From the NCBI GenBank assembly GCA_964642175.1, contig CAZXOK010000004.1, positions 1 to 64,000 of the forward strand: 64,000 bases of DNA. Direction: 5' to 3'. This document shows, piece after piece, positions 46,411 to 54,434 of the stretch. Positions within the stretch are counted from its first letter, which is position 1, and each line of letters begins with the position of its first letter. The position numbers were made by a program, and so were the translations under genes. Source of the stretch: JANQGG01 sp964642175. Lineage in GTDB: Bacteria; Bacteroidota; Chlorobiia; Chlorobiales; Chloroherpetonaceae. Below the pieces are notes generated by a model. The model worked only from the letters and a program-made list of their open reading frames with translations. It ran no database searches and had not been told where the DNA came from.

Positions 46411-46923
46411 TCATAAAAACTCATTCAATCGATCTATGATAATATAGTGGCCATCTACATTCACTTCTTTTACAAACTCATAAATGGCGGGAATGCCAAT
46501 CAACTGACCCTTTATATCAAGCTCATACACATCATTTGCCGGGTAATGCATAACATTTTTAAGCACGCCACATTTTGAGCCGGAAGCATCTTTAACTTCC
46601 AGGCCAATCAACTGATGGTCGTAATAGAAATCTTCTTCCGTTTCTGTTAATTCAGATTCATCAATAAACAAATAAAATCCTTTTAAGGCCTCAGCCAAAT
46701 CAAAGGAGAGAATATTTTCAAAAAACAAAAGGATATGATCCTGATGAAATCTCACTGAACTAACCTTTAAGCGCTGAACATTATCTATAGTTAGCCCAAC
46801 CCAGTATGAAGTTCTGTCCTGAAATCTTTCCGGAAAATCTGTTAAGATCTGGACTTTTAACTCCCCTTTAAGCCCCCTGGGCTTTAATATTTTGCCAACA
46901 ACAAATTTTTCGTTATTGCTCAC
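46411..46923 (-). CDS. rimM: Ribosome maturation factor RimM
   Basis: This 170-residue protein is needed for 30S head maturation and binds uS19. The N-terminal domain has FVVGKILKPRGLKGELKVQILTDFPERF. The C-terminal PRC-barrel has DHQLIGLEVKDASG, LKNVMHYPANDVYELD and IPAIYEFVKEVNVDGHYIII. It is between rpsP and trmD; the gap to rpsP (143 bp) carries a strong hairpin. Confidence 0.96.
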   Translation of the reverse strand: MSNNEKFVVGKILKPRGLKGELKVQILTDFPERFQDRTSYWVGLTIDNVQRLKVSSVRFHQDHILLFFENILSFDLAEALKGFYLFIDESELTETEEDFYYDHQLIGLEVKDASGSKCGVLKNVMHYPANDVYELDIKGQLIGIPAIYEFVKEVNVDGHYIIIDRLNEFL

Positions 46924-46985
46924 CTTAGCTGTCCGGTTATAATAAAAGTCAGATGCTCAAAAAAAACTGGCGCCGAAATAATAGC

Positions 46986-47009
46986 ATGGGCGACTAAAAA
47001 GTCGCCCAT
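46986..47009 (-). promoter_or_regulatory. Strong hairpin between rpsP and rimM
   Basis: A perfect 10-bp stem ATGGGCGACT / AGTCGCCCAT has a 4-nt loop. On the minus strand it lies in the rpsP-rimM spacer. The T run lies before rather than directly after it in that direction, and a T8 tract follows only about 30 nt downstream. It could act as an attenuator or an mRNA processing site. Confidence 0.45.
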
Positions 47010-47066
47010 AAAAAATATCTATCAGTAGAATTTAAAACCTTTAGATTTTAAATGCCTTGCGTTTCT

Positions 47067-47534
47067 TTATTCGCTCTCTGCCGGCTGATCGCTTTCTGCG
47101 CTTTCAACAGATTCCGTTGCTTCAGCAACTGGTTCAGCCTCTAAGGCTTTAGACGCAGCTTCTTTTTTTCGTTTGCGGCGGATAGACTTAATTTCAAGTC
47201 GGCGTTTTAGCCTTGAATCCAGGCGTTCTTTCCAGGCCTGCATTTCAGTTTGAATCTCTTCTTCACTTTTACCTTTTTTTCTAAGGTAGTTCTCGAAAAG
47301 TAATCCGGATGTCTTTAATACATTGTAGGCTGTTTTGGTGGGTTGTGCACCAACAGAAAGCCAATAATTAATACGATCTGTTTTAATGGAGATCGAGTGT
47401 GGCTTTTTTGTGGGCTCATATTTCCCAACAATTTCCAGATAACGCCCGTCTCGTGGTGCTCTTGAGTCTGCTGCCACAATGTGATAAATGGGAAGTTTTT
47501 TTCGTCCTACTCTGCGTAATCGAATTTTAACCAA
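47067..47534 (-). CDS. rpsP: 30S ribosomal protein bS16, extended form
   Basis: The core (1-85) is typical bS16: MVKIRLRRVGRKKLPIYHIV, RDGRYLEIVGKYEP and NYWLSVGAQPTKTAYNVLKTSG. Total length is 155 residues against about 80-90 for common bS16. The extra tail is a basic helix (KERLDSRLKRRLEIKSIRRKRKK) followed by an acidic Ala/Glu/Ser stretch. Tails of this kind occur in Bacteroidota. It lies 27 bp after ffh. Confidence 0.97.
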   Translation of the reverse strand: MVKIRLRRVGRKKLPIYHIVAADSRAPRDGRYLEIVGKYEPTKKPHSISIKTDRINYWLSVGAQPTKTAYNVLKTSGLLFENYLRKKGKSEEEIQTEMQAWKERLDSRLKRRLEIKSIRRKRKKEAASKALEAEPVAEATESVESAESDQPAESE

Positions 47535-47561
47535 AGTCTCTTAAGTTTAAGGTTTAATAAA

Positions 47562-48914
47562 TTAATTATTCATCAACTTGTTTAACGGTAAATTGTTGGC
47601 CGTGATTTTGCGACCAGATTTAGCCATTTTGGTTACCGATTTCATCATTTTTTTCATTTCCATAAATTGCTTGAGCAGCATGTTCACATCCTGAACTTTT
47701 GTGCCACTGCCATTTGCAATTCTTGAACGCCGACTACCGTTGATCACTTCAGGAGAGCGTCGCTCTTCTTTGGTCATTGAATTAATTATGGCTTCAATAA
47801 CCGTCAGGTTTGATTCATCGATATCCTGCTTGGGTATCGCTTTATTCATTCCGGGGATCATATCAACCAGGCTTTGAAGCGACCCCATTTTCTTAAGTTC
47901 CTGCAACTGTTCAAAAAAGTCTTCAAGGTTAAATTCGTTTTCAATTAACCGTTTCTGAAGCCTTTCAGTCTTTTCTAAATCTAAAGTTTCCTGGGCTTTT
48001 TCAACAAAGCTAACCACATCGCCCATTCCAAGAATACGACTGGCCATACGATCGGGATAAAAAATATCCAGATCATCAACTTTTTCGCCCTGGCTGATAA
48101 ATTTTATGGGCTTTTCAACCACTTGTTTAATAGACAATGCAGCACCACCTCGGGTATCACCATCCATTTTGGTTAAAACCACCCCATCAAAATCAAGCCG
48201 CTCATTAAATACTTTGGCCGTATTTACAGCCTCCTGACCAATCATTGAATCCACAACAAAAAGAATCTCTTCAGGTTGTAACGAGCTTTTCAGGGATTCG
48301 GCTTCGGACATCATAGCTTCATCCACCTGCAAGCGACCTGCGGTATCAAGGATCACGACATTTTTAGAGTCTGACCTGGCCGCTTCAATACCCGATTGTG
48401 CAACTTTGAGCACATCTTTTTCATCAGGTATGGAAAAAACGGGTACATCTATGGATTCACCTAAAGATTTTAACTGATCTATGGCCGCAGGGCGATATAC
48501 ATCGCCTGCGATCAGCATAGGATTGCGGCCTTTTTTCTTTAAGAGCTTGGCCAGTTTTGCAGAAAATGTGGTTTTACCTGAACCCTGCAAACCGGCAACC
48601 ATAATAACAGCAGGTGTGCGATTGGTTTGAAGATTCAAATCCTTTTGTTCGCCACCCATCACATCAACCAACTCGTCATGAACGATTTTTACGATCATCT
48701 GAGCCGGCGATACACTTTTTATGACATCTTCACCGAGGGATTTCTTCCGAACATCTTCAACAAAGCCTTTCGTTACCTTGTAATTTACATCAGCATCCAG
48801 CAATGCACGCTTAATATCGCGCATGGCCATACCAATATTGACCTCATTTATTTTGGATTGTCCTGAAAGCTTTTTTAAAGCTCCCTCTAATTTATCACTT
48901 AAGGATTCAAACAT
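47562..48914 (-). CDS. ffh: Signal recognition particle protein Ffh
   Basis: This 450-residue SRP54 GTPase targets nascent membrane proteins. The N domain is at residues 1-85. The G domain has GLQGSGKTTFSAKLAKLL near 109, DVYRPAAIDQL near 139, DTAGRLQVDE near 190 and TKMDGDTRGGAALS near 247. The Met-rich M domain holds GSGTKVQDVNMLLKQFMEMKKMMKSVTKM near 403. Its SRP RNA gene was not found in the window. Confidence 0.98.
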   Translation of the reverse strand: MFESLSDKLEGALKKLSGQSKINEVNIGMAMRDIKRALLDADVNYKVTKGFVEDVRKKSLGEDVIKSVSPAQMIVKIVHDELVDVMGGEQKDLNLQTNRTPAVIMVAGLQGSGKTTFSAKLAKLLKKKGRNPMLIAGDVYRPAAIDQLKSLGESIDVPVFSIPDEKDVLKVAQSGIEAARSDSKNVVILDTAGRLQVDEAMMSEAESLKSSLQPEEILFVVDSMIGQEAVNTAKVFNERLDFDGVVLTKMDGDTRGGAALSIKQVVEKPIKFISQGEKVDDLDIFYPDRMASRILGMGDVVSFVEKAQETLDLEKTERLQKRLIENEFNLEDFFEQLQELKKMGSLQSLVDMIPGMNKAIPKQDIDESNLTVIEAIINSMTKEERRSPEVINGSRRSRIANGSGTKVQDVNMLLKQFMEMKKMMKSVTKMAKSGRKITANNLPLNKLMNN

Positions 48915-49035
48915 ATTAATGCATCTTCACCAAACAAAAAATACGAGCTTTGAATATATGAAAAAGCAATCTAAACCCAAACACTCAAACAATGTTTAGT
49001 CTTAATTTTTTATGTTAAAAACCGGCTGGAATCCA

Positions 49036-49257
49036 CTATTTTCTATATACAATTTTGCGGATCGTATCAAACTGAAGATAAGGATACTCGGCCTGAACGG
49101 TTTCTATTGCATCAGCGGCAGATAGTTTTTTTGATCGGGCCTGTCGGAAGAGTTGTCGGATATGATAATCGCGTAATTGCTTTTCATCTAACAAACGCTG
49201 GGAACGGAGTTGAGAGAAAACTTCGTCGGATACAAATTCTGAAATAGGATTGTGCAT
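49036..49257 (-). CDS. Small hypothetical protein
   Basis: This 73-residue charged, mostly helical protein (FSQLRSQRLLDEKQLRDYHIRQLFRQARS) has no recognised domain. The reading frame uses ordinary codons for this genome and stands alone between ffh and a divergent gene. A clean frame with plausible composition supports it as real. Confidence 0.6.
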   Translation of the reverse strand: MHNPISEFVSDEVFSQLRSQRLLDEKQLRDYHIRQLFRQARSKKLSAADAIETVQAEYPYLQFDTIRKIVYRK

Positions 49258-49464
49258 AATAAATCTCCATAAATTTGATTAAAAGATATTCAAATGTGAT
49301 AAACTGTTAATCGTAGATTTGTTTCTATGCACTACTCCTTTAATGGGTTAGGTTATTAAATGAATTGATAGGTGATAAACGAAAAAGAACTTATTAAGTT
49401 ACTTAACATCCTTTCAATTTGAGAAATAATATAACTGAATAGTACGCCAACTTGCAAGTAACTC

Positions 49465-49482
49465 TTGTGATTTTTATCACAA
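49465..49482. promoter_or_regulatory. CRP/FNR-type palindromic operator
   Basis: TGTGA-N6-TCACA, inside TTGTGAT-N4-ATCACAA, is the exact half-site pattern of CRP-family regulators. It lies 76 bp before the heptose kinase start, in an AT-rich 300-bp intergenic region suited to a promoter. The cognate regulator is not in the window. Confidence 0.5.
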
Positions 49483-49557
49483 TTAATAGCACTTGTAATT
49501 AAAACTTATTAAAGGATTTACATTATATTTCTGGCTTTTAGAGAATCGTAAATATCA

Positions 49558-50544
49558 ATGATGGTTTCCGAAAAAGTAGCACGATTATTTGAGTCATTTA
49601 GCAAACATACCATTGCTGTAGTTGGGGATGTTATGCTTGATAAATACATTTTTGGCGAGGTTTCAAGAATTTCTCCGGAAGCACCGGTGCCGGTCATTGA
49701 TGTTGAGAGTGAAAGCTACAGGCTTGGCGGTGCTGCAAATGTAGCCATGAACCTTCATGCCCTGGGCGCAAAAGTAAGCCTGTTTGGAATTACCGGCCAG
49801 GACAACTCTCGTGAAGTCCTGATCAAGGAAATGCAACATCAGCATTTCTCACCCGATCATTTACTTGTTGATCCCACAAGAAAAACAACCTGTAAAACAA
49901 GGGTTATTGCCCAGAGCCACCATATCGTGCGCATTGATGCAGAAACAAAAGCATTTATATCTTCAGAAATTGAGTCTCAGTTGATCGAAAAATTCAAACA
50001 ACAAGCTCACAACTGCCAGGCATTAATTTTTGAAGATTACAATAAAGGGGTGCTCACAGCAGATTTGATTAAAACGATAACTCAACAAGCCCTTGATCAA
50101 AACATACCGGTTCTGGTAGATCCCAAGAAAAACTTCTTTTTTGACTATCAAAATTGCACGGTGTTTAAACCCAATCTGAAAGAAACGGCCGAGGCCCTCA
50201 ATCAACCCATGCAAAATACCGATCAGGATGCCGAAAAAGCTTGCCAAATCTTAAAAGATCACCTTCATTGCCAGTATGTGGTTTTAACCAGGGGTGAAAA
50301 AGGTCTTAGCATTATGGATGATCAAGACATTTACCATATTCCATCAGTTGCCCTGGATGTGGCAGATGTTTCAGGCGCCGGAGATACTGTTATTGGTGGG
50401 CTTACACTGGGTTTATGCAGTGGATTAAACATAAACGATGCCGGGAGACTTGCAAATTTTGCGGCAGGAATTGTTTGTAGTGAAGTAGGGGCTGTTTCAA
50501 TAAATAAAGAGAAACTCTATCAATATTGTCTCAATCATTTTTAA
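49558..50544 (+). CDS. rfaE1: D-glycero-beta-D-manno-heptose-7-phosphate kinase (PfkB family)
   Basis: This 328-residue PfkB sugar kinase closely follows the kinase half of HldE. Seen are VVGDVMLDKYIFGEVSRISPEAPVPV near 20, the YRLGGAANVAMNLHALG substrate loop near 52, DPKKNFFFDYQNCTVFKPNLKE near 187 and the catalytic DVSGAGDTVIGG near 272. It phosphorylates heptose 7-phosphate at C1 for LPS inner core or related glycans. The cytidylyltransferase half of HldE is absent and must be encoded elsewhere. ATG 49558 or 49561 can start it. Confidence 0.9.
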   Translation: MMVSEKVARLFESFSKHTIAVVGDVMLDKYIFGEVSRISPEAPVPVIDVESESYRLGGAANVAMNLHALGAKVSLFGITGQDNSREVLIKEMQHQHFSPDHLLVDPTRKTTCKTRVIAQSHHIVRIDAETKAFISSEIESQLIEKFKQQAHNCQALIFEDYNKGVLTADLIKTITQQALDQNIPVLVDPKKNFFFDYQNCTVFKPNLKETAEALNQPMQNTDQDAEKACQILKDHLHCQYVVLTRGEKGLSIMDDQDIYHIPSVALDVADVSGAGDTVIGGLTLGLCSGLNINDAGRLANFAAGIVCSEVGAVSINKEKLYQYCLNHF

Positions 50545-50576
50545 GGCTGAACTTACATTTTTAAAAGTTCAGCCTT
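50543..50576 (+). terminator. Hairpin at the end of rfaE1
   Basis: A 12-bp perfect stem AAGGCTGAACTT / AAGTTCAGCCTT overlaps the stop codon. Only a loose T-rich stretch follows (50582-50595), so it may act as a weak or two-way terminator. Confidence 0.6.
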
Positions 50577-50586
50577 AAACATCATT

Positions 50587-50733
50587 TTACTTTTTGGAGG
50601 TGGTTTGCCCAATTACGGCTTTAGAAATATTGAAAACGATCGTTGTAAATAAGATTGGAATAGCTACGAACGGAATAAGTGACGATTTCAATGTGTTTTC
50701 AGGAAACTCCAATAATTCTTCTGAGTACTTCAT
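50587..50733 (-). CDS. Very small membrane protein
   Basis: This 48-residue frame starts at ATG 50733 (MKYSEELLEF) and ends at TAA 50587-50589. It has a single hydrophobic segment, SLIPFVAIPILFTTIVF, and a polar end (TTSKK). It is too short for most gene finders. The pattern V-x-I-P-I-L-F is shared with the small protein at 50968, and a convergent hairpin ends it. A plus-strand frame over the same bases has poor composition and was rejected. Ribosome binding site is weak. Confidence 0.45.
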   Translation of the reverse strand: MKYSEELLEFPENTLKSSLIPFVAIPILFTTIVFNISKAVIGQTTSKK

Positions 50734-50899
50734 AATTACTTCATTTAGATTAATCAATATATCCTATAAACAGTCCGAAACAGGCAAGCGTTTCAGAACC
50801 GTATAACAAATTCTATGAGGCCGCAACATTTATTTACACATTCATCTTTAAACCACATTTATAGGTTTATAGTAAAAAGGACTTCAGGGTATTGATGAA

Positions 50900-50940
50900 A
50901 TAAAAAAAGCCGTAAAAGATTTGTTCTTCTACGGCTTGGC
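50900..50940 (-). terminator. Terminator of the 50968 small gene
   Basis: The stem AAGCCGTA / TACGGCTT has a 15-nt loop. On the minus strand it is followed by TTTTTTTA. It lies 28 bp after the stop codon. Confidence 0.8.
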
Positions 50941-50967
50941 TTTAAAACTCTTACAGAATTAAAGAAT

Positions 50968-51153
50968 CTACTTTTGTCCCGGCAATACATTTTTGGCCTG
51001 ATTGAATGCAAAGCCTGCTGCATTAGCTACAAGCCCAAGGGCTTTAAAAGCAACAAAACCAAACAAAATTGGGATACCAATTGAAGGTACGAGTAATAAT
51101 CCGGTTCCAAGTACTTTGGGTAGATTGGGTGATTGTGATTCTTGATTTGACAT
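50968..51153 (-). CDS. Small hydrophobic protein
   Basis: This protein of about 61 residues (from MSNQESQSPNL at 51153; the frame is open to 51189) has one or two hydrophobic stretches, GTGLLLVPSIGIPILFGFVAFKALGLVANAAG. It is expected in the inner membrane. A good terminator follows it, which supports real transcription. It shares the GIPILF-like core with the 48-residue frame downstream. Not recognised. Confidence 0.55.
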   Translation of the reverse strand: MSNQESQSPNLPKVLGTGLLLVPSIGIPILFGFVAFKALGLVANAAGFAFNQAKNVLPGQK

Positions 51154-51268
51154 AATTGAGATATTCATTATTGGTTTAGTAAATGTCACTACTTACCTAA
51201 CGAATGAAGCTGTAAAAAATTTCATTTTTTTTACAAATATAAGATACGAAAGTCACCATTGTTTTTCT

Positions 51269-52915
51269 TCACAATTTCATCCCCAATTTTCTTGATTCCT
51301 CAAAAAGTGTCTGCGCTTTTATCAACACCCGGTCAATCTCGGTTAATGTGGCTATTTCACCTTTAAAGCCCCAAAGTTGACGTGCCAGTTTACTTTTTAT
51401 AATTACACCGATGGTTTCTTTATCCTTCTGAAAATCTTTTTGGTTGAGAGGAATGTCATTTTTTTGTGCCAGGTCAAGCACCATCTCTACATCCCGTGGA
51501 GAAATGCGGTACTCTCTGACAAATTTTATATAATCTTCACCAAACCTGTCTCTTAACATAGATCCCTTTGCTGCTAAATACTGCATGGCAAACTCGGAAA
51601 AGAGTCTGTTTTTACGAAGCATGCGGGTATATGGGGCCAATGTATCACTTTTAATGACATAATCCGGGACAATACCCCCGCCTCCTAAAATTTTTCTGCC
51701 GGATACTGTTGTAAAGACCTGGTTTGTTGTATCCGCCTCGATTTCGGTCGATGCATCCAATAATGTATCGGACTCCCCGTTAAGATTCTTTTTAACTTCC
51801 CCGCGATGAAAGACTTCAGAATAATACTCCGTACGCCCTTTGCTGCCAGCCTTGTAATCACGTTGGATTTTTCGACCCAGAGGTGAATAATATCGGGATA
51901 CGGTTACACGCAGCGCTGAACCATCAGATAAAGAGTACTGACGTTGAACCAGACCTTTTCCAAACGTTCGCTCACCAACAATCAATGCCCGATCATGATC
52001 CTGAATTGCGCCGGATACGATCTCAGAAGCCGAAGCGCTGCCTTTATCAACCAGTACAACCAATCCTCCCTCTTCATATTTTCCATTGGGTTGGGCAAAC
52101 TCAGTTTGTTGCATATTTGAGATCCTGCTTCTGGTAAAGACAATTTTTTTACCCCCCTGAATAAATTCGTCTGCAATATGTACTGCTTGAGACAACAAAC
52201 CACCAGGATTTCCCCGAAGATCAAGGATCAAATTTTCTAAACCCTCGGACTTTAATTGGCTCAAGGCCTCCAAAAATTCTTCATGAGAGCTTTCGACAAA
52301 TTTACTGAGTTTGATATACCCGGTAGTTTCATCCAACATCATCACCAGATCGATGCTGAAAGTCGGGATTTTATCTCTTTTAATATTGAATGTATAAATC
52401 TGAGACTCCCCTGGACGTAATATATCAACCTGAACTGTTGTGCCTTTTTTCCCACGGAGTTGTTTTATCACCTCCATCGTTGTAATCCCAATGGCACTGG
52501 TGTCGTCTATTTCAATGATTCGATCGCCAGCCAAAATCCCCAACGCTTCACTTGGACCTCCGGTAATTGGGGCTACAACAATCAATGTATCATTAACGAT
52601 ATCGAATTCGACGCCTATGCCTTCAAAATTACCCTGAAACTCTTCCATTGCCATTCTCACCTGCTCGGCACTCAGATAGGTAGAATGCGGATCCAGAGAA
52701 TTAAGCATTCCCTGAATGGCTTCAACTGAGAGTTCCTCCGACTCTAACTGATCCACATAATTATTTTTTATGACCGTGTAAGCTTCGGATAACTTTTCAG
52801 CTCCGCTGCCACCACTGCCCAAACCTATAGTGTATTTACCTGCGAATTTATAACCAAAAAATAAGCCGAAGAATAAAACGGCAATCATTAACAAGAAGAC
52901 ATAAATACGTTGCAT
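51269..52915 (-). CDS. S41-family C-terminal processing protease (CtpA-like)
   Basis: The start is set at ATG 52915 (MQRIYVFLLMIAVLF), which gives a normal signal anchor; the frame is open to 52963. The 548-residue protein has a helical N-terminal part, a PDZ domain around GIGVEFDIVNDTLIVVAP, and a peptidase domain. LILDLRGNPGGLL, the serine in DKGSASASEIVSGAIQDHDRA and the lysine in GERTFGKGLVQ form the Ser/Lys dyad. It acts in the periplasm, trimming or degrading proteins by their C-terminus. The C-terminal 150 residues carry a helical extension. Confidence 0.92.
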   Translation of the reverse strand: MQRIYVFLLMIAVLFFGLFFGYKFAGKYTIGLGSGGSGAEKLSEAYTVIKNNYVDQLESEELSVEAIQGMLNSLDPHSTYLSAEQVRMAMEEFQGNFEGIGVEFDIVNDTLIVVAPITGGPSEALGILAGDRIIEIDDTSAIGITTMEVIKQLRGKKGTTVQVDILRPGESQIYTFNIKRDKIPTFSIDLVMMLDETTGYIKLSKFVESSHEEFLEALSQLKSEGLENLILDLRGNPGGLLSQAVHIADEFIQGGKKIVFTRSRISNMQQTEFAQPNGKYEEGGLVVLVDKGSASASEIVSGAIQDHDRALIVGERTFGKGLVQRQYSLSDGSALRVTVSRYYSPLGRKIQRDYKAGSKGRTEYYSEVFHRGEVKKNLNGESDTLLDASTEIEADTTNQVFTTVSGRKILGGGGIVPDYVIKSDTLAPYTRMLRKNRLFSEFAMQYLAAKGSMLRDRFGEDYIKFVREYRISPRDVEMVLDLAQKNDIPLNQKDFQKDKETIGVIIKSKLARQLWGFKGEIATLTEIDRVLIKAQTLFEESRKLGMKL

Positions 52916-52984
52916 GGTACAAAAAGAAATGTGAGTGTGCCGGGTATACCAGCAATAGCTCAAATGTTGAATGGTTAAAACATA

Positions 52985-53006
52985 AAAAGCGCCCCAAGGC
53001 GCTTTT
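52985..53006 (-). terminator. Terminator of the Roadblock gene pair
   Basis: The perfect 9-bp stem AAAAGCGCC / GGCGCTTTT has a CCAA loop. On the minus strand it is followed by TATGTTTT. It is 29 bp past the second Roadblock gene. Confidence 0.85.
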
Positions 53007-53034
53007 CAAGTCAGATATGATTTATAAAACTGAT

Positions 53035-53553
53035 TTAGTTATCCGAATTATCGCCTAAAGTCTTATTTAACTGCTCATCAAGCAATGCATTAAAGTTATC
53101 ATCAAAAATATTTGAAAAATCAACTTCGAACTCCTCGGAAGAAATAATCTCCAGAAGTTTTTCTTTTGCTTTTTTGGAGTAGATTCGGATAGTTCCCGGA
53201 GGAATAGATGCCTTGAATATAATCTCAAGAATATATTTTTCACTTACACTTAAAAGGTAAATACTGCGTTTTTCACCTTCATGGAAGAGAATTTCAAACG
53301 AGGTTTGTTCACCGATTTGCTTGGCCATTTCAGCAGTAGCGGCAAAGTTAGAAGCTGCAAGCACACTGAATACCTCTAGATCTCGGTCTAACAGGCCGCC
53401 GTGTTTTGCCAGCAGCTGCCCGGTCATATCGCCCAAAATCACGGCTGAAGCACCGGTTTTTGTTGCAAATTCCTTCAACACCTTTTCAGACGCCTGAAGC
53501 TGATTCTCCGTTAGAATTATTTTTCTGAAATCCTCTTTTTCAGTCGAACTCAT
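53035..53553 (-). CDS. Roadblock/LC7-domain protein, long
   Basis: This 172-residue protein has a Roadblock fold at about 20-125 (VLKEFATKTGASAVILGDMTGQLLAKHG, VLAASNFAATAEMAKQIGE, RSIYLLSVSEKYILEIIF). An acidic C-terminal helix follows. Roadblock proteins such as MglB act on Ras-like GTPases or scaffold their complexes. It lies 10 bp after the shorter Roadblock gene and is divergent from an MCP and a CheA-like hybrid, suggesting a role in the same chemosensory pathway. No MglA-like GTPase gene is in the window. Confidence 0.8.
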   Translation of the reverse strand: MSSTEKEDFRKIILTENQLQASEKVLKEFATKTGASAVILGDMTGQLLAKHGGLLDRDLEVFSVLAASNFAATAEMAKQIGEQTSFEILFHEGEKRSIYLLSVSEKYILEIIFKASIPPGTIRIYSKKAKEKLLEIISSEEFEVDFSNIFDDNFNALLDEQLNKTLGDNSDN

Positions 53554-53563
53554 TGTGTATAGA

Positions 53564-53923
53564 TTATAATTGTTTTTGAATTTCAGGCATTAATTTCGAC
53601 ACCTGATATCTAATATTGCCGAGCATTGCACTTCGGTCTGCCACGATTGTTAATATTGTTTGCTCATCCGGACTCAACTTGGACAGAAGTATTCCATTAT
53701 CGTACTCCACCATGTTCTGTTCAACTTTTCCAACCTTTAATTCGCTCCCGATACTTTCAGAACTTTGAAGTCCTCCAATAACAATAGCACCAACGGTTTC
53801 CATGTCAATTTCAGGATTGTCGGTTTGCTGATTGATCACGAAACCGTCTGATCCAATTAAGGCAGCAGCCTGAATTCCATCAACAGATAAAAGTGTTTTT
53901 AATAAATCAGATATTTGAGGCAT
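53564..53923 (-). CDS. Roadblock/LC7-domain protein, short
   Basis: This 119-residue protein is a single Roadblock/LC7 domain: LLKTLLSVDGIQAAALIGSDGFVINQQ, AIVIGGLQSSESIGSELKVGKVEQNMVEYDNGILLSKLSPDEQTILTIVAD. It resembles MglB-type proteins, which form dimers that contact a small GTPase. It is first in a two-gene operon, with the promoter in the 511-bp gap to the divergent MCP gene. Confidence 0.85.
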   Translation of the reverse strand: MPQISDLLKTLLSVDGIQAAALIGSDGFVINQQTDNPEIDMETVGAIVIGGLQSSESIGSELKVGKVEQNMVEYDNGILLSKLSPDEQTILTIVADRSAMLGNIRYQVSKLMPEIQKQL

Positions 53924-54434
53924 GTTGTGATAAGGAATTAGCTAATTAAGCCCATAATGTTAATAAAATGAAATGTAATAAATTTCAACCAAGGTTTCAA
54001 TCAAGCTGGCATGCTTAAAATAACAGTGGTTAGGGACGTTGTACCCTTGAAAAATATATTTTTTTCGGCAATATTAGCAAAATATTTTTCAACTTTGTAA
54101 AATCAAACCATTGAAATTAATGAATGCTCTAAAATATATAACATTCATTAAAAGCTTGCTTAATTTGCAACAAAGCAATTTTTTTTATTAATTGCAAAAG
54201 GTTTATAAGGTTATCACACTTCAGCTCAGGCTTAATTTAACGTTTTTACAATTGTTAAATTAATTCTATGGTGGCTTATTGCTTTTCCAAGTTTAGAGTC
54301 ATATCTGGTTTCCTCCAAAATAAATACATTAATTCATAATCTATAATAATAGACTTAACTTAAGTGGAAATAAATTAAATTTTTCATTAATTAGTTAGTA
54401 GTTATTTCAGACGTCGATTAAACTTCAACATCTC
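53924..54434. other. Divergent AT-rich regulatory region
   Basis: This 511-bp stretch separates the Roadblock operon from the MCP-kinase operon. It is strongly A/T-rich with long T and A runs near 54040-54190 and has no credible open frame. Promoters for both directions must lie here; I could not place them with confidence. Confidence 0.6.

Noticed and set aside
46986..47009. Intrinsic terminator inside the rpsP operon
   Set aside because: No T tract directly follows the stem in the direction of transcription, so it was listed as a regulatory hairpin.
50594..50806. 70-codon plus-strand frame
   Set aside because: Runs antisense to a better small hydrophobic frame (50587-50733) and has a shadow-like composition.
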